NCBI GenBank assembly: GCA_003864495.1
Contig: ML133422.1
Coordinates: forward strand, 3,537,923 to 3,601,922
DNA from: Nemopilema nomurai
Taxonomy: Eukaryota > Cnidaria > Scyphozoa > Rhizostomeae > Rhizostomatidae
Direction: 5' to 3'
Length of the DNA: 64,000 bases
Part shown: positions 35,201 through 48,100 of the stretch, in pieces
Layout: each line of letters starts with the position of its first letter
How positions within the stretch are numbered: position 1 is the stretch's first letter
The notes under the pieces: model-generated
Database searches by the model: none
Told to the model about the DNA's origin: nothing
Seen by the model: the letters and a program-made list of their open reading frames with translations, nothing else
Made by a program: the position numbers and the translations under genes

Positions 35201-38200
35201 TTATTGATCTAGGACACACACTGCTGCCGAAGGAAGAGATTGATTGGATCATGAACTGGTCGCAAACCTATCTTATTAGACTGTTGCTACTTACATGGTG
35301 TGGTTTCAAAAGCAAGGCTGAGCGCGCAGAACATGGAAATGTTGATTTTGCAATGGTACGGTGATTGGTAATCGTTTCTAATCTTCAAGAGATTTTATGT
35401 TTCCTCGCCTTGTTTACTGCTTTAAATTTGGTATGTTTTCCAATCGTTAACAGGGTGTTTATTCTCACAAGTTCGGCCACAATTGTGCCAACTTCATTGT
35501 TTACATCGAAATTAAAAGACATTGAAATTTGTTGAGGATCAGATACAAACTTTTGGCCGCACATTGTCTCCCTTTGCCATAAATCTAAATCCGTTTACAG
35601 ATCTTTATATACTAAGCAAATAATTTGAAGTATGGCTTCATTGATTTTAGATGGAATTCGAGGACCTTGAAATCGAAAAAAATAGAGGTTTGTAAAATTA
35701 TTTTTTTTTCTCCTCATAATTGTGACTCTTCTTTAGGCTGCAAAATTAGACGCCATCGCTTTTGTAAAATAATCACAGTGAAGTGCCTAAGTTTTCGTTC
35801 ATTCACATGCAGAAAAATTGTTGTCCAATTTTGGTCGCTTCGATAATCGGCATGAAATACCGAGAGGGCTTGACGGAATGGCGATTTTGTCTCCTCGATT
35901 CTAGTTCAGCGATTTCTAGTCTCTCTCATTCTTTTGTTCCTTGTGTTCTGAAGCCTGCAGAGCGATTTCTTATCGTGGATATACCCTAGGGTTAATTGCG
36001 GTTCACACACGTAGAAACTCAATAGGCCGCTGTTCTCCCCATACGTGCTTTTAGCTGCCTTCAGAACACAATGTGTACACAGGACGGGCGCTGTGCAAAG
36101 TGAACACGCAGCTAGCTCGGTTTCCATTCAACCTCTGTACAATATTTTTGTGCACTGTTTGATGTCGTTAATCCTCCCAATCTCTCGTTGTTTCACCTTG
36201 GCAAATTCCTTTACTTTCTAAATACTCTGGAAACGATTTATCGCTTAATGCCCTTCCTAGCCTTTGTTTCGCGCGTAAAGCACCTCCAGTAAGGGCATTC
36301 TCGCGAAACACTCTTGCACTGTATCACGTACTTTTTTGGGTAAAGTGACCAAACGACCCCCTGGACATCAGGGGAACGCTAATTTTCTGCAGAATTTCCC
36401 CAGGTTCGTCTTTTCCCGCTAAGTTGAAGACTTGTAAACTTGAAAAGGTTGTGAGTTGATTTAAGTCCAATTATGAAATCTTAAAACAAGCATTTCGCTT
36501 TCAAGGGGGATAATTTTGTTATTAGCATTTATAGGTTTCCAAAATGCACGAAAGCTAAGTTTTTTGGCGATAGTTTGCCACGAAAACATCACCTGACTTG
36601 CTCAAAGCATTTTGGCCATAGTTTGCCACATTCACTGTTTGTCTGCCCGGGTCAGAGGGCAATACTGTAGTGTTCGAACTGTCATGACAGCAAGGGCTAC
36701 GTGGAGCAGTAGGGCAGGGTCGCCGATTAAGCGCTGTTGAAAGCAGTGGCTTCGTCGAATTATTTCTGTCATTCCTTTCTAGATGCCTTTGCCATTAGTA
36801 AATATCAATTAAAGTCCTAATGCAGTCTGTGTGACTCGTTGCGACTTGTCTGAACCACCTTAAACCGTTATGTTGCTGAAAAATGTCCTTGATTTCCTTC
36901 GTTAATCTACAAGCAAGGCAAGGAACCAGTCGCACATTTTTGGGTTTTCCCCATGCTTCCAACGTCGTTTTTACCGCACCGAAAGTCAGCGACGATCAAT
37001 TGTCTCGTAAATGGCATCCGCTGAAAAAGCGAGGCTCTTACATAATGGCGGCTGCTCCGATGTTGCAAAAAGAAATCACAAGAGAAGCGGAAAAATTTGT
37101 TCTTCTCACATTCATGCCGTTGAGAACTGTTTGCGTCACTTGACTTCAAAATTGTAAGGAAAGCTGAATGAAGAACTGTGGCATACTGAAGTGGCGTTTC
37201 GTCAGACATCCGACACGGTGTAGATCAGATGATATTTGGCACAGCACTGTTAATGACACTTGTGTAATAATCTATACCGGTGGCACACATGAGGGCACGG
37301 GAAAGCGGCCTGACTCTGTTGCGGGTTTGCGGGTAATCTGTTCCTTCTTAAGGAGGTCATAAACGCAGTTCCAGGGACATGAATATTACGCCATGGTGCC
37401 TCAAAGTACCAAAGAACTTAATCTCGAAGACTGCAGTTGAAGAACTGCTTATCGATTTGGGATTATTTAGAGCTTCTTTCCACATTCAGGCGTCTCCGAA
37501 AATTACATCTTCTGGCCATCTGCGCTTGCCCCAGCCATGCTTCTATGGTGAATTTTCAAAGACTTTATGCAAGTAGGCCATTTAACTTCACGTAGGCCAT
37601 TTGACTTCACGTAGGCCATTTGACTTCATTAATGACTTCATTTATTTGCATGTATGGTTTCACCTATTGCGTCTGCGCTCTTTGCGTAGCCAACATATCG
37701 CCTCCTCTATGTCTGTCTGGCAAGCAGTATTGCTAAAAGATTAATCAGCGCCCAATGTAATGGCATTATGCATCATGGCTTTGGTTGAGCATGTTCTAGC
37801 CTGAACACGTAAACAAAGCTACTGAGCAAATACGAGGGGTGCATTCTGAGCTGCTGTTGTTGTCAGCCTCTAATTAAAGGCTGCAAACACTAGCGAACAG
37901 TTCCTTATTCCTTCGGCGATTGCTATTTTTAGAACCACCAATGGGCGGCTCATTCACTCAATAGCGAGATGTGAATTTCTTTGACTACAAGCGTATCAGG
38001 AGGCTCCGTAAAAAGTCAAATTTTATCATTAATAAATGAGGTTAGCGGAAAGAGGTCCGTTATCGTAAATACGTTGTTGCCTTGGCGCTGTGGTTTCCAT
38101 ATTGATATTGGCGAAGGAAAAAGAGCGTCTATGAGCAATTGTGAGCTCACCTCTCTTCTTTCATTATTCACCAATGCAAAGATCTGCCCACTACAAAATA

Positions 38201-39161
38201 ACGAAAGAAAGGCGATAGTTTGTGAGGAATTCAACACACCAAAGAGTCTGCCGCAAATATCGATAAAACAATCAGCCGAAGGAAAACTCCTTCGTCGCGT
38301 AATTGTGAGATAATGTCCTTCAATGTCTCTCTGTTAGTTTTGAACGTTGTGCTGCTCTAAGCGGTGGATTTGAGCTCTTTTGAGTTGTAGTGAGATTCTA
38401 TGATAAAACAACGCATTAGAGGAACAGTGGTGACATTGTGTCCTATCAGGTTGTTTTGCGTATTCTTTTCTCATTTATCAATCTTAATTGACTCTTGTTC
38501 AAGATGACCCGTACTCTTTTAAGTTCTTGAAGACTTCATCTGTCATTTAGTTTTGTCCACAAGGCACCTTGTTCCATCAAAACTGATATAAGCGCTGACC
38601 CAATGCGAGGTGAATCCACGCGGACCAACTGTCATTTGCAGTCGAGGGCGGGTACCCTGAATCATGAATAAACAATCAAAGGCTTGTACAGCCAGGCTTA
38701 ATGCCGACAGGGATTCGTTTGCATTGCTCGCGGATACAATTAATCTCAGGACACTTGCGTGAAATGATTTAACTCGGATTCAATAACACCCGCACTGTCT
38801 CATCAGAGATCAGTTTACAAATAAATGGAGAACGATTCTGTCTATGTCCGGTGGGAGCCAAGGTGCTAACAAAAAGGACACCTGTTTGGGAGCCTATCGC
38901 CCCCACCATGCCCCATAATGGCTGCGTCTTGATGCCTGCAGGTTGACTCTACAGTGCTGCTATCATAGTTGGCTCTTCACCCACATCCTGATATAATGTG
39001 CGATTTGCCCTTCATCTTTCAATCCCTTCTCAATTTCCGCTATAGAAATTTGTATGTTAGATTCACAGTCTGTGACAGTCTCTTTGGAATATAAGGGACC
39101 AAGTGTGCTTTAGAGCCAGTTACGTATGCACAAATTATGAAATATTTCTCCCTTTTTATAG
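29251..39161. other. Gene desert upstream of the ADAMTS gene
   Basis: Nearly 10 kb in which I cannot support a gene. The missing first exon or exons of the ADAMTS gene (5' UTR and signal peptide, ending in phase 1) should lie here or further left. Candidates I looked at did not fit. CRE-like TGACGTCA sites occur near 29570 and 31425. A TATAAAT near 35035 is followed by a short ATG frame at 35075 without a signal peptide. An open frame of about 73 codons ends in TAA near 33223 after a plausible acceptor but matches no family known to me. Confidence 0.35.
37573..37628. repeat. 19-bp tandem repeat, three copies
   Basis: Three near-identical copies of GTAGGCCATTTGACTTCAC. Confidence 0.85.
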
Positions 39162-42100
39162 ATGCTTTTGTCAAGAATCTACGCACATATGAAGTGACAT
39201 ACCCACAAGCCATAGAGAAAGATTACAAATTGCTAGAGAAGCATCGGAGATTAAGACGTGATATAAACGATAATCGTGCCACACATTACCAGGTTTGTCT
39301 TGCAAGCCTATGATACTTCGTAGTCAGTTAAGTCATTCTCCATTTTTTCATCGAAGAAACCAAAACGTAAAGACAAGTTTAGAATGTAGGACGGTTATGT
39401 GCCGGATCGTAAGCAGCTGAGAGTCAGCATCGGACGAACGAGGATGTAGCTAGACAGATGCACCAAGAAGCCAGACGGACTGGCATCACATGAAGACCAA
39501 ATGGCATCAGCTGTCGTGTGAAGGTGTTTCAGGCAATGCCCTCAACCAGCCCAGAACAGACCACCGTAGTGAATTTTGCCCAGCAATCAGAGCGGTTGAA
39601 TTTCTGCGTTTAGCCACAGTTCGTCGAAAGTTCGTCAAGCTCACTCAAGTGCTGCAGATTATCTAAAAACTTGTCTTTTTTGAACCGGCAACCTGTTCCA
39701 CCGGAACCTTTTAGTCGAGGGACATCACTTTCTAGGCACAAAAACCTCTCAAGACTGAATCGTTCTTTTCCCCTGTTTTTTTCATGTGCTACCTTGCGCA
39801 CCCTTTCTTTCTGCAACGCTTTTCAGGGTCTTCTCCCTCCGTCGTGTCTTTTTAAACTCCTTTTAACTCTCTCTTTTATCGTTTTATATCTTCCCTTTGG
39901 TCACTTTCGCTCTACCTTTTTCACACTTAATACCCTTAAATGGTCTCCCTCATTTTACAATCTTCTTCCCCTTCATTTTCTTTTTTCTCTTAATCATTGT
40001 CCCATCTTTTCACCCCACATGTTGTTTTCTTCGTCTTATAATGGTTGTTCCTTTTTCGAATAGTTTGTGATGCTTTCACTTCATTCATAACCATTCAACA
40101 TTACTGCCTTTCTTGTAAATCATCAGATTTTATTTAACCGTGACGTTTCGTCCAGGCAAGCTGCAGAGATCTTATGTAATTTAGCTTACACTGCAATTAA
40201 CATTGATCAAAACATTAGAAGAAGCTAATTGATCAAACCAAAATCATCTCTTTGAATTAAAAGCGAAATTCTTCTTGCGCATTTATAAGACTGTTTTCAT
40301 TATATCGTTGTGACAAAGTTTTTAGCAACTATTGAATGGAGCGTTTTGAACTAGTGAACCAGGGCTCTTGGCTGCAGTTTGCTGTTCCCTTGCTTTGAAC
40401 TGCGTAAACGTCCGCCCCTTTTGATGATTTGTCTTACCATGAACATTCGTTCCAACAGATAAATGCATTTGGCGAGCTCTTACAGTTGGAACTGTTTGCA
40501 AATGACGCTGTTCTGCCCGGGGCCACGGTCGAGTACCACACTGAAGCCGGAATCCAGAAGAAATTATTGTCACAGAATTCGTGTTTGCGCGTTGGCAAAG
40601 TCTTGAATGCAAACATGTCTTCTGCGGCGGCCATAAGTGACTGCGATGGACTAGTAAGTAAACTTCAATTCTCGACTGTGAACGAAGGGTTAGGCTGCTA
40701 AAACATAGGTTTCTGTAGGGAAGAAATCGGGTCTTGCCTGTTGCATTCAACCGAAGAAAAATTCCACGGGGAATTGCTAAACAAGGGCTGTGAAAAGCTG
40801 TGAAGAGAAGGAAAAAATCGACGGCACGTCCCTAAGGGATGTTTGACAACTAAACAAGAAGGTCTGGAAAAGCCTTTCAGCAGCGTGTTCTGACGTCATG
40901 AGCGATGTATATAAGCCATTGTCGTAGCGTTTTCTTACCAAGAAGCAAGTGAGGGCTGTTGATGTTGTCTTTCCTTCTGGTCCTTGTTGATTCAGCCAGA
41001 AGTGATTGCTGTAGCAATAAGTGCTTGGTGCTGTAATGCTTTCCGCTACTCGTTGCGTGTTTCGGCGCATCAACCAGGCATCAACAGCAGGACTGTTACA
41101 TTAAAACTCAACCTACAAACTTTCTCACACTTCACGCTGAGGCTGTTGGAGTCTCCTCCTTTTCCAAGGATTGTTTGTTATCATTCGTAGATGTCACGAC
41201 ACTTGAGTCTTGCTTCACAAACTTGTTTAGGCCTTACATTTTCCAGACGCAATTCAGCCTTCAGACCATTTCGTTACTTTGAAATGCCAAAGTTTTTATC
41301 TCAAAGACGTATTCCTGCATACGTGTAGGCCCTTTTTAAATGTGGCGTCGAAATCATGTCTTGGTTGATGTTAAAAACCAATGTTCTTAAAAATCAATTC
41401 TCCTTTTCCCACCCACGTTAGGGATTATGACGTTTAGAAACTTCATACGTTTGCTAAACAGTACTTTTTTGCTACTTTGACAAGTTCTTGCAAAATTTTG
41501 CATGTTAAGCTACCAGGACGAAGTAAAAATTGTAACTCCGTATTTGGATGCACGGAACATTCAGGTTGCAGTGGTGTGAATTCCCCGTTTCACTGTACTT
41601 ATCTTTGTTCCTATTTAGGCTGGCCTGGTAAGAACAGAGGACGACATGTTTTTCATTGAGCCTATGAAGACTAACGCAAGCCAGCGCGACCCAAGGCAAC
41701 GACCGCATTTAGTTTACCGAACCAAGGACCTGAAACGTTCCGCCTCGCCGGACGTCGAGAAGCGGATGAGTCTGGACAAACCGTTGACCGGTACTTGTTT
41801 CTTTCCGCACTATTTGTTGCCTGCCTTGCCAGTTTTGCAGATCTTTGAAGGTTCCTTTCCAAAAAGTTCGCTTGGATTACTTTTGTTACATATCGAATTC
41901 ATAGTTTCCAGTTTCTCGTTAAAAAAGATAATTTCCTTATGTCAATTTGATATTTTGTCAATGCCAAGGGATTGAACTTTGTAAATGGGTATGTTTCAAT
42001 TTGCCTTCTTGACTTGGCAGGAATTTTTAAGGCTTTTTCACTGTAAACAATGTTCTTTTGAGGTTAGATCGAAAGAAAACCACAGTCCACGCCGCGAACA

Positions 42101-45100
42101 TATTTGATTCACATCTAAGGAAACTGCTTCCAATTGTTTCTTGACCTTTCCAGAAGTAATGACAAATCACTAAGTTGCATCACTCTCAAATTGTCCACCA
42201 TTTACGGTTCCTATAGTTAAGATTCTTCCACGCTAATTTTTAGGCCTATTTCAGTTTCTTTGCCCTTAGAGCCGGATAACTAGCGTCTTGAAAAGTTTCT
42301 AAACCTTCATTGACGGCTTAAGGAAAATTTACAACGTAGGCTAGTTTTGGAAGTCATTTGGAAGTTTTGGAACCACAAGAGGATTTGCGTAAGCTTCAGA
42401 AATCTTTATTGTTCAAACTTTGCGGGGAAAATTCAGCAATTTTATAGGTACTGCTAGGGCTTCGTCATGCCATTAACTCTTCGAATTCCCTTCCGCACGA
42501 AGGCTGAATAGGGTGCTTGTTTTAGATCACGTGACTAACGTGAATGTGCGCAATCTTATTAATATGCCTCCATGATTCATTCTGCCGATAAACTTCCGGA
42601 AGGAAATCTATTTTTCAAAGAAGTCCTTTGATATGAAAACTGTGTCGTTGTTCCATTTGTGGTTGGCTAATTCGATATTGCTCTAATTTGGGTCGGAGGA
42701 AGAACAATCTAGTCTCTAGTTGTGGATTTTTGCTTTTCCGAAGATCTATTGAGGTTTTTGCCTAGTTTACAAAGATATGCCTGATTGTTAGCTTTTTAAA
42801 ACACCCCAGTGTGGCTTCCTGGATGTTTCTTTGACCCATTTTATCCGACACCCCTGATCTCAGAAGCTTTTGATGCCTGTATGACAGCCAGTTTTTTGTG
42901 TGACAGCCAGTTTGAGAAATTTTCAAAAAGGCTCATCTTACTTTACGCCTTTTCTTTTTTGGAAATAATAATTCAATTATGAGAAAAAGACGTATTTGCA
43001 ACGATGAGGGCCTTTTTAAAGGGGGAGGTGATACAATGTCACAGTAAATTTATTTTCTCAGATTCTTCAATTACATTTATACTTTCAGCGGGTCAAGAGC
43101 CAAGGATTGGAAGCCCTCTAAAAGGACCTAGGCGTACACGAAGAGATGTTTGGGACAGCTTTATTACAATTATAAACAAGGCTGGCAGAGCTGTGCAGGT
43201 ATAAATTCCTTCGTAATTTCCAACTAAAGGCCAGTTTACACGATGCGTTTTTCCATGCGTCTGACTCATGATTAAAAGTTGCATGAATTTTTGACTCGTG
43301 AGTCAGTTTCACGCCAAAACAAGCCTCGCGAGGATCATGGCACGAAAAAGGGTTAACTCGAAAAAGAAAAAGGCTATACTTTGCCTTCTTGTTGCGGGGG
43401 TAATGAAGTTGAATAGCAATTTGCGTGAAAAAAGAAGAAGGCTTTGGGTACGGGACTGAATTATGCGGCGAGAAAAATGCGGGGCCCACCATTCACTGCT
43501 GAAAGAGCTTCGGCTAGAAGATTCGAGCAGTTTTCGTAACTTTTTACGAATGGATGAAGACAGTTCCCAAGAGCTTCTTGAGAAAATGGCCCCGAAAATT
43601 ATTATTCCACGAGATTTTCCACTTATGACGCAAAACATACGAAGCATGTGACACATTCTGGTTTATTGATTGGTTAATAGCGTTAATCCTTCATGCGTTG
43701 TCGCAAGAAAATAGAGCATGTTCTATTTCCGTGAGTCAACGCAAGGGCAATTAAATTAATCCGCAAGTTCAATTTACACGGTGCAGTTTTGACTCATGAG
43801 TCTGACTTAAGATAGGTATAGCCTCTACTTTCAAAGAGTATTCGACACGGAAACGCTCTCTATGTCAAAGGTTGTTTGTTTTGCAGCTCATTTGTTGTGC
43901 GTTTTGGCTGGTGGTCGCCATTTCTACTCGTTGCCTCGCTTGCGTTCTCTTTGCCTCATTTCCGTTCTCATTCCCTAGCTGTACTGGCTGGACCTTTACG
44001 GAAAGCGCGACTACTTTGCCACAATCGAACCGAACCGAAGGAAGTTCGTTAACACTTACTCCCAAAGGAAATGGGTAGCTGTGGACGAAAGCTCAAAGGA
44101 AACTCTCTTGCTTAATGGCAAGAAGCATTATGTTTCGAAGCGAAACGACGAGTCGAATCGGGAGAAAGTTGTCATTACCGTCCCTGGTAAATATTTTGTC
44201 AGCTATTAGCAAGCTTCTCTGTTTTCGGTAGAATCAGAGTCAAGGTATTGGTTTTTTAAATAGTTTCAGTAAGCTGGCTTCGCGGAATTGTTGCTAAAGC
44301 AGGGCCTTTATGTGATACCTTGCCTTTGATAGAATTAGCAAGTGTTATAGAGACTTAGGGCAATTATATTTGCATTTGGACAAGAAACGGTGTTTCCACG
44401 AATGGAAAAGGAATGGTGATCTAGTGTTTCTGATCAAATAAAGGGTAGGGATGATTGACCAAATGCCTTATAATTACGTGCTCTTCGTTGTAGACGACCT
44501 GGAGCTGCCCCCGGTCCCCAAAAAGGCGGTCATTGGTGATGACAAGTGGATGGAGACATTGATTGTTGCTGATGAAAGTGTCGTCAGCTTTCATGGGAGC
44601 TCAAAAATAGAAAAATATCTACTAGTTTTGTCCAATGTGGTAAGATTCCCTTCGCTGTCATCTGAGTTCTGTGATTCGAAGAAAAGTTTACAAAAGAGAT
44701 GACTGTTTTGTATCGAAGTTTTGATGAAAGCTTATCTCATAGTTATAGGGCAATACTTCATAATTTATTTGATATTTGAGTTGACAGCTACTGCTACTGA
44801 ATGTACCTAATGAATAATGATTAACTTCCGATCAATTGGCGTTTTCTTACGAAGTCCTTTCCGTTTCTCCGTTTCAGATCAACCTCATCATGAAAGACTC
44901 GACAACAGGAATGCGCCTCAATTTCGTTTTGACTCGCTTGGTAATCTTGAAGAAGAAAGAGGTAACTAGCGCCCCTATTTCCTTTCGTGAATCTTCGAAT
45001 TTCCCATTACGATCGTATTGGAGACGCAGTGACTCATTGGTATCACTGTTGGTATCGCGTTAAACCATGTCCCGTCTCCTTTCAGCCGAGACTCGTTATC

Positions 45101-48100
45101 ACGCGCGACTCCGCCTCCCTGAGTGTCCACTCAGCCTGCGACTACGCCGTTTCTTTGCAAAGCTCACACGATGACAACCATCCGAATCACCACGACTTTG
45201 CTTTGGTCCTTACCAGGTCGGCTTCAGCTCTCAGTTATTTCTCTCTGTCTAGTTCCATTTACAGTATAGTTTTATTTTACCATTTACTGTATACTTTTTA
45301 CACACATCTTCACACATTACATTATACCGAATAGTTCTTTTATCGTGAAATTTTGCCGTAGTATTCAGAGAAAAGTAAATCGTCTGACATTCCACTTGAA
45401 ACATTTTCAGGCATCGGTCGAATAATGGCTTATATGTCTAGGTTGTTTCTTGCCTTCTTTTCGTCGCGATTATAGAAATAGTTGGGCCTGACCTTTTCTC
45501 TAAAGTAATATTGAGCACCTACAATAATGGAAGTAGTTATCAGAACATTGCATTAAAGTGCCGCACTGTTGCCAATGTTTAAGAAGGCACTGTAGCAGTA
45601 TTGAAAATGCTCACTAGCGTTATTTTATTTGTCAACACTGTAATGGCACCCTAGACCTAATTGTTGGTGTAATTGTCTTGTAGGCATGATTTCGGACCAG
45701 CAGGTAAGCATACCATTTTTTGCTTTTATTAATCGCTTTCTCCTGCCAACATGTTGACTTGCGCTCTTCTTGTATGCCTTTTAGAGCGCGTTGAATTCAT
45801 TTTAGTCGCTTATACTCGTTTGTAAGCTATATAAATCCTACAGCTACGTCCTAATCGCTTGTCCACCCCACTTGTCTATCCATTAGTATTCACCCTCTGC
45901 AACCAAATCGCAATGCTTGCCGGGAATGTTCAGTTCCCGCCATTTTGACCCTGATTCTCGTCCCCAGGCTACGCTCCCGTCTACACTATGTGCTCACAGA
46001 CGCGAAGCTGCGCACTGGTCGACGACAATGGCTTCGCATCGGCCTTCATCGCAGCTCACGAAGCTGGTCACGTGTAAGTTTGTACTATCGTCAAAATCGC
46101 GCTAACCTAGAAGCACTTGAAAAGATTTCAGACTTCTTATCTTTATGCAGTCGGCCAGCACTTAATTTTTCAGGAATTTTGTCCAAAATGGAGCGTAACA
46201 AGAAGGGGTTTCTTTCTTCCGTCCGAAGAAGCTTCTTGCACCCCCAAAAGCCGTTTTTATTACCAGCAAAAACGCAAGAGCAAATTAGTTTGGCAAAACG
46301 AGCTTTAGCAAAAATTTGCATTTTTCAATCGTAGGTTGGGTCTGGGGCATGACGGTGAAGAAAATGACTGCAAGGAAGACGCGAAGAAGGGAAGCGTCAT
46401 GGCTGCCTTGGTTTTGTCGAAGCTCAACCGATTCCATTGGTCCCCATGCAGCCGAAAGCTCTTACAGGAAAACACACGGTTCGTTTATTGACTTACTGCA
46501 GCCACTTTTTCATGACGCATTCGCTTGTTCAATGAGACGTTCATCTGTAGATTAATTCGCCTTGCTGCCTTGAAGCTCTTTGCTGCGTGATTAGAAGAAC
46601 AACCCTCAGCCCTTAAGCCTCAAAAGTGCAGTTGCCATTAAGCTAGATTCATTTGGGAAGCAGCTATAAACGGCAGGACGTAATGTAGTCGCAATCTATT
46701 TTGAATCTCACTTTTTAGTTATCTTCAGTGTCTGGACGACCGTCCGCACCCAAAGGATTTCAAATACAAGGACTCACTGCCCGGTGTCTTCACAACCATG
46801 GACGAGCAATGTCGATTCGACTTTGGCAAGGGATATGAAAAGTGCGAGGTAAGTATTACTGATTGAGGACCAAATCATTACTGATTGAGGACCAAATCAT
46901 TACTGATTGAGGACCAAATCATTACTGATTAAGGACCAGATCATTACTGATTGAAGACCAAATAATTACTGATTGAGGACCAAATCATTACTGATTGAGG
47001 ACCAAATCATTACTGATTGAGGACCAAATCATTACTGATTGAGGACCAGATCATTACTGATTGAGGACCAAATCATTACTGATTGAGGACCAAATCATTA
47101 CTGATTGAGGACCAGATCATTACTGATTGAGGACCAGATCTTTTCTGATTGAAGACCAAATAATTACTGATTGAGGACCAAATCATTACTGATTGCTCTT
47201 GCACTTACCCTAGTTGTTTCCATGGCAACTTTCCACGTTTCGTCTCCCAATCGCCGCTCTGTTTCCGATGATCCGACGACGTATTGCTCCAATGTTTTTA
47301 GTTGGATTTGCTCGTGACTTCTTCTTCTTGCTTCTAGTACTACACGGCCGATGGTTGTCAACGCCTGTGGTGCACTGAATCAAGTCGGAGGTACCAATCG
47401 TGCACAACAAGGGGCCGCCCTCCCCTAGATGGAACATACTGTGGCAAAGACAAGGTACGCCTAAGGCAGGCTGCATTCGCGGCAGTACTTTCTCTGTGCT
47501 AGTTGAAATGCTTTCTGACCTTGATTCATTTCTTCCCTTGTAAATAATGGAAACTTTGGTTAAAGGTAGTTGTTGTTTGTAGAATCGTTAACGTGTTTTT
47601 GAAGAATGATTTCAATTTGCATGATTTGGCTAATGCGTTTTTGGACAGTCAGTTGCACTTCTTCTATTCCTGCTTCGCAGTGGTGCCGTCGAGGACGCTG
47701 CGTGACAAGCCGGCTTAGGCCTGCCGACCTGCCACCGGTCAACGGCAATTGGGGTGCCTGGGTTGCCTGGTCCAAGTGCTCCTTGACGTGTGGGACAGGT
47801 TTGCGACATCGAACCAGAGCTTGTGACAAACCTAAGTAAGTGGTAGCCTCCTTCCTAGCTTGCGTGGTTTTGACGAAGCTCATAATTGCTAGGCTCATCA
47901 ACGAATTCAGTGATCATTTCTAGCTTGGAAGTAATTCAGAGTCTTCATTCTTTCTTTTGCTGCGAAGGTCGTGTTAAATATGACTCATCATTTGATGCCT
48001 TTTTCATTTTTAGGCCTGCAAATGGAGGAAGTAAATGCCAGGGTTCCTCTATTGACTACGATATTTGCAATACGCAGGTACGTAAACATAGGTTGTTTCA

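Noticed and set aside
35036..35215. TATA box plus short ATG frame as the ADAMTS first exon
   Set aside because: The frame has no signal peptide, and its candidate donor is in phase 0, whereas the next ADAMTS exon requires phase 1.
40429..40458. Extending the second ADAMTS exon upstream to an ATG-led SYHEHSFQQ segment
   Set aside because: A cag acceptor at 40456-40458 joins the preceding exon in phase and gives the expected prodomain motif; the upstream bases lack an acceptor.
46719..46848. Alternative reading of this exon in the frame beginning LSSVSGRP
   Set aside because: That frame hits a TGA within the exon; the frame starting YLQCLDDRP continues the ADAMTS sequence and matches the upstream phase.
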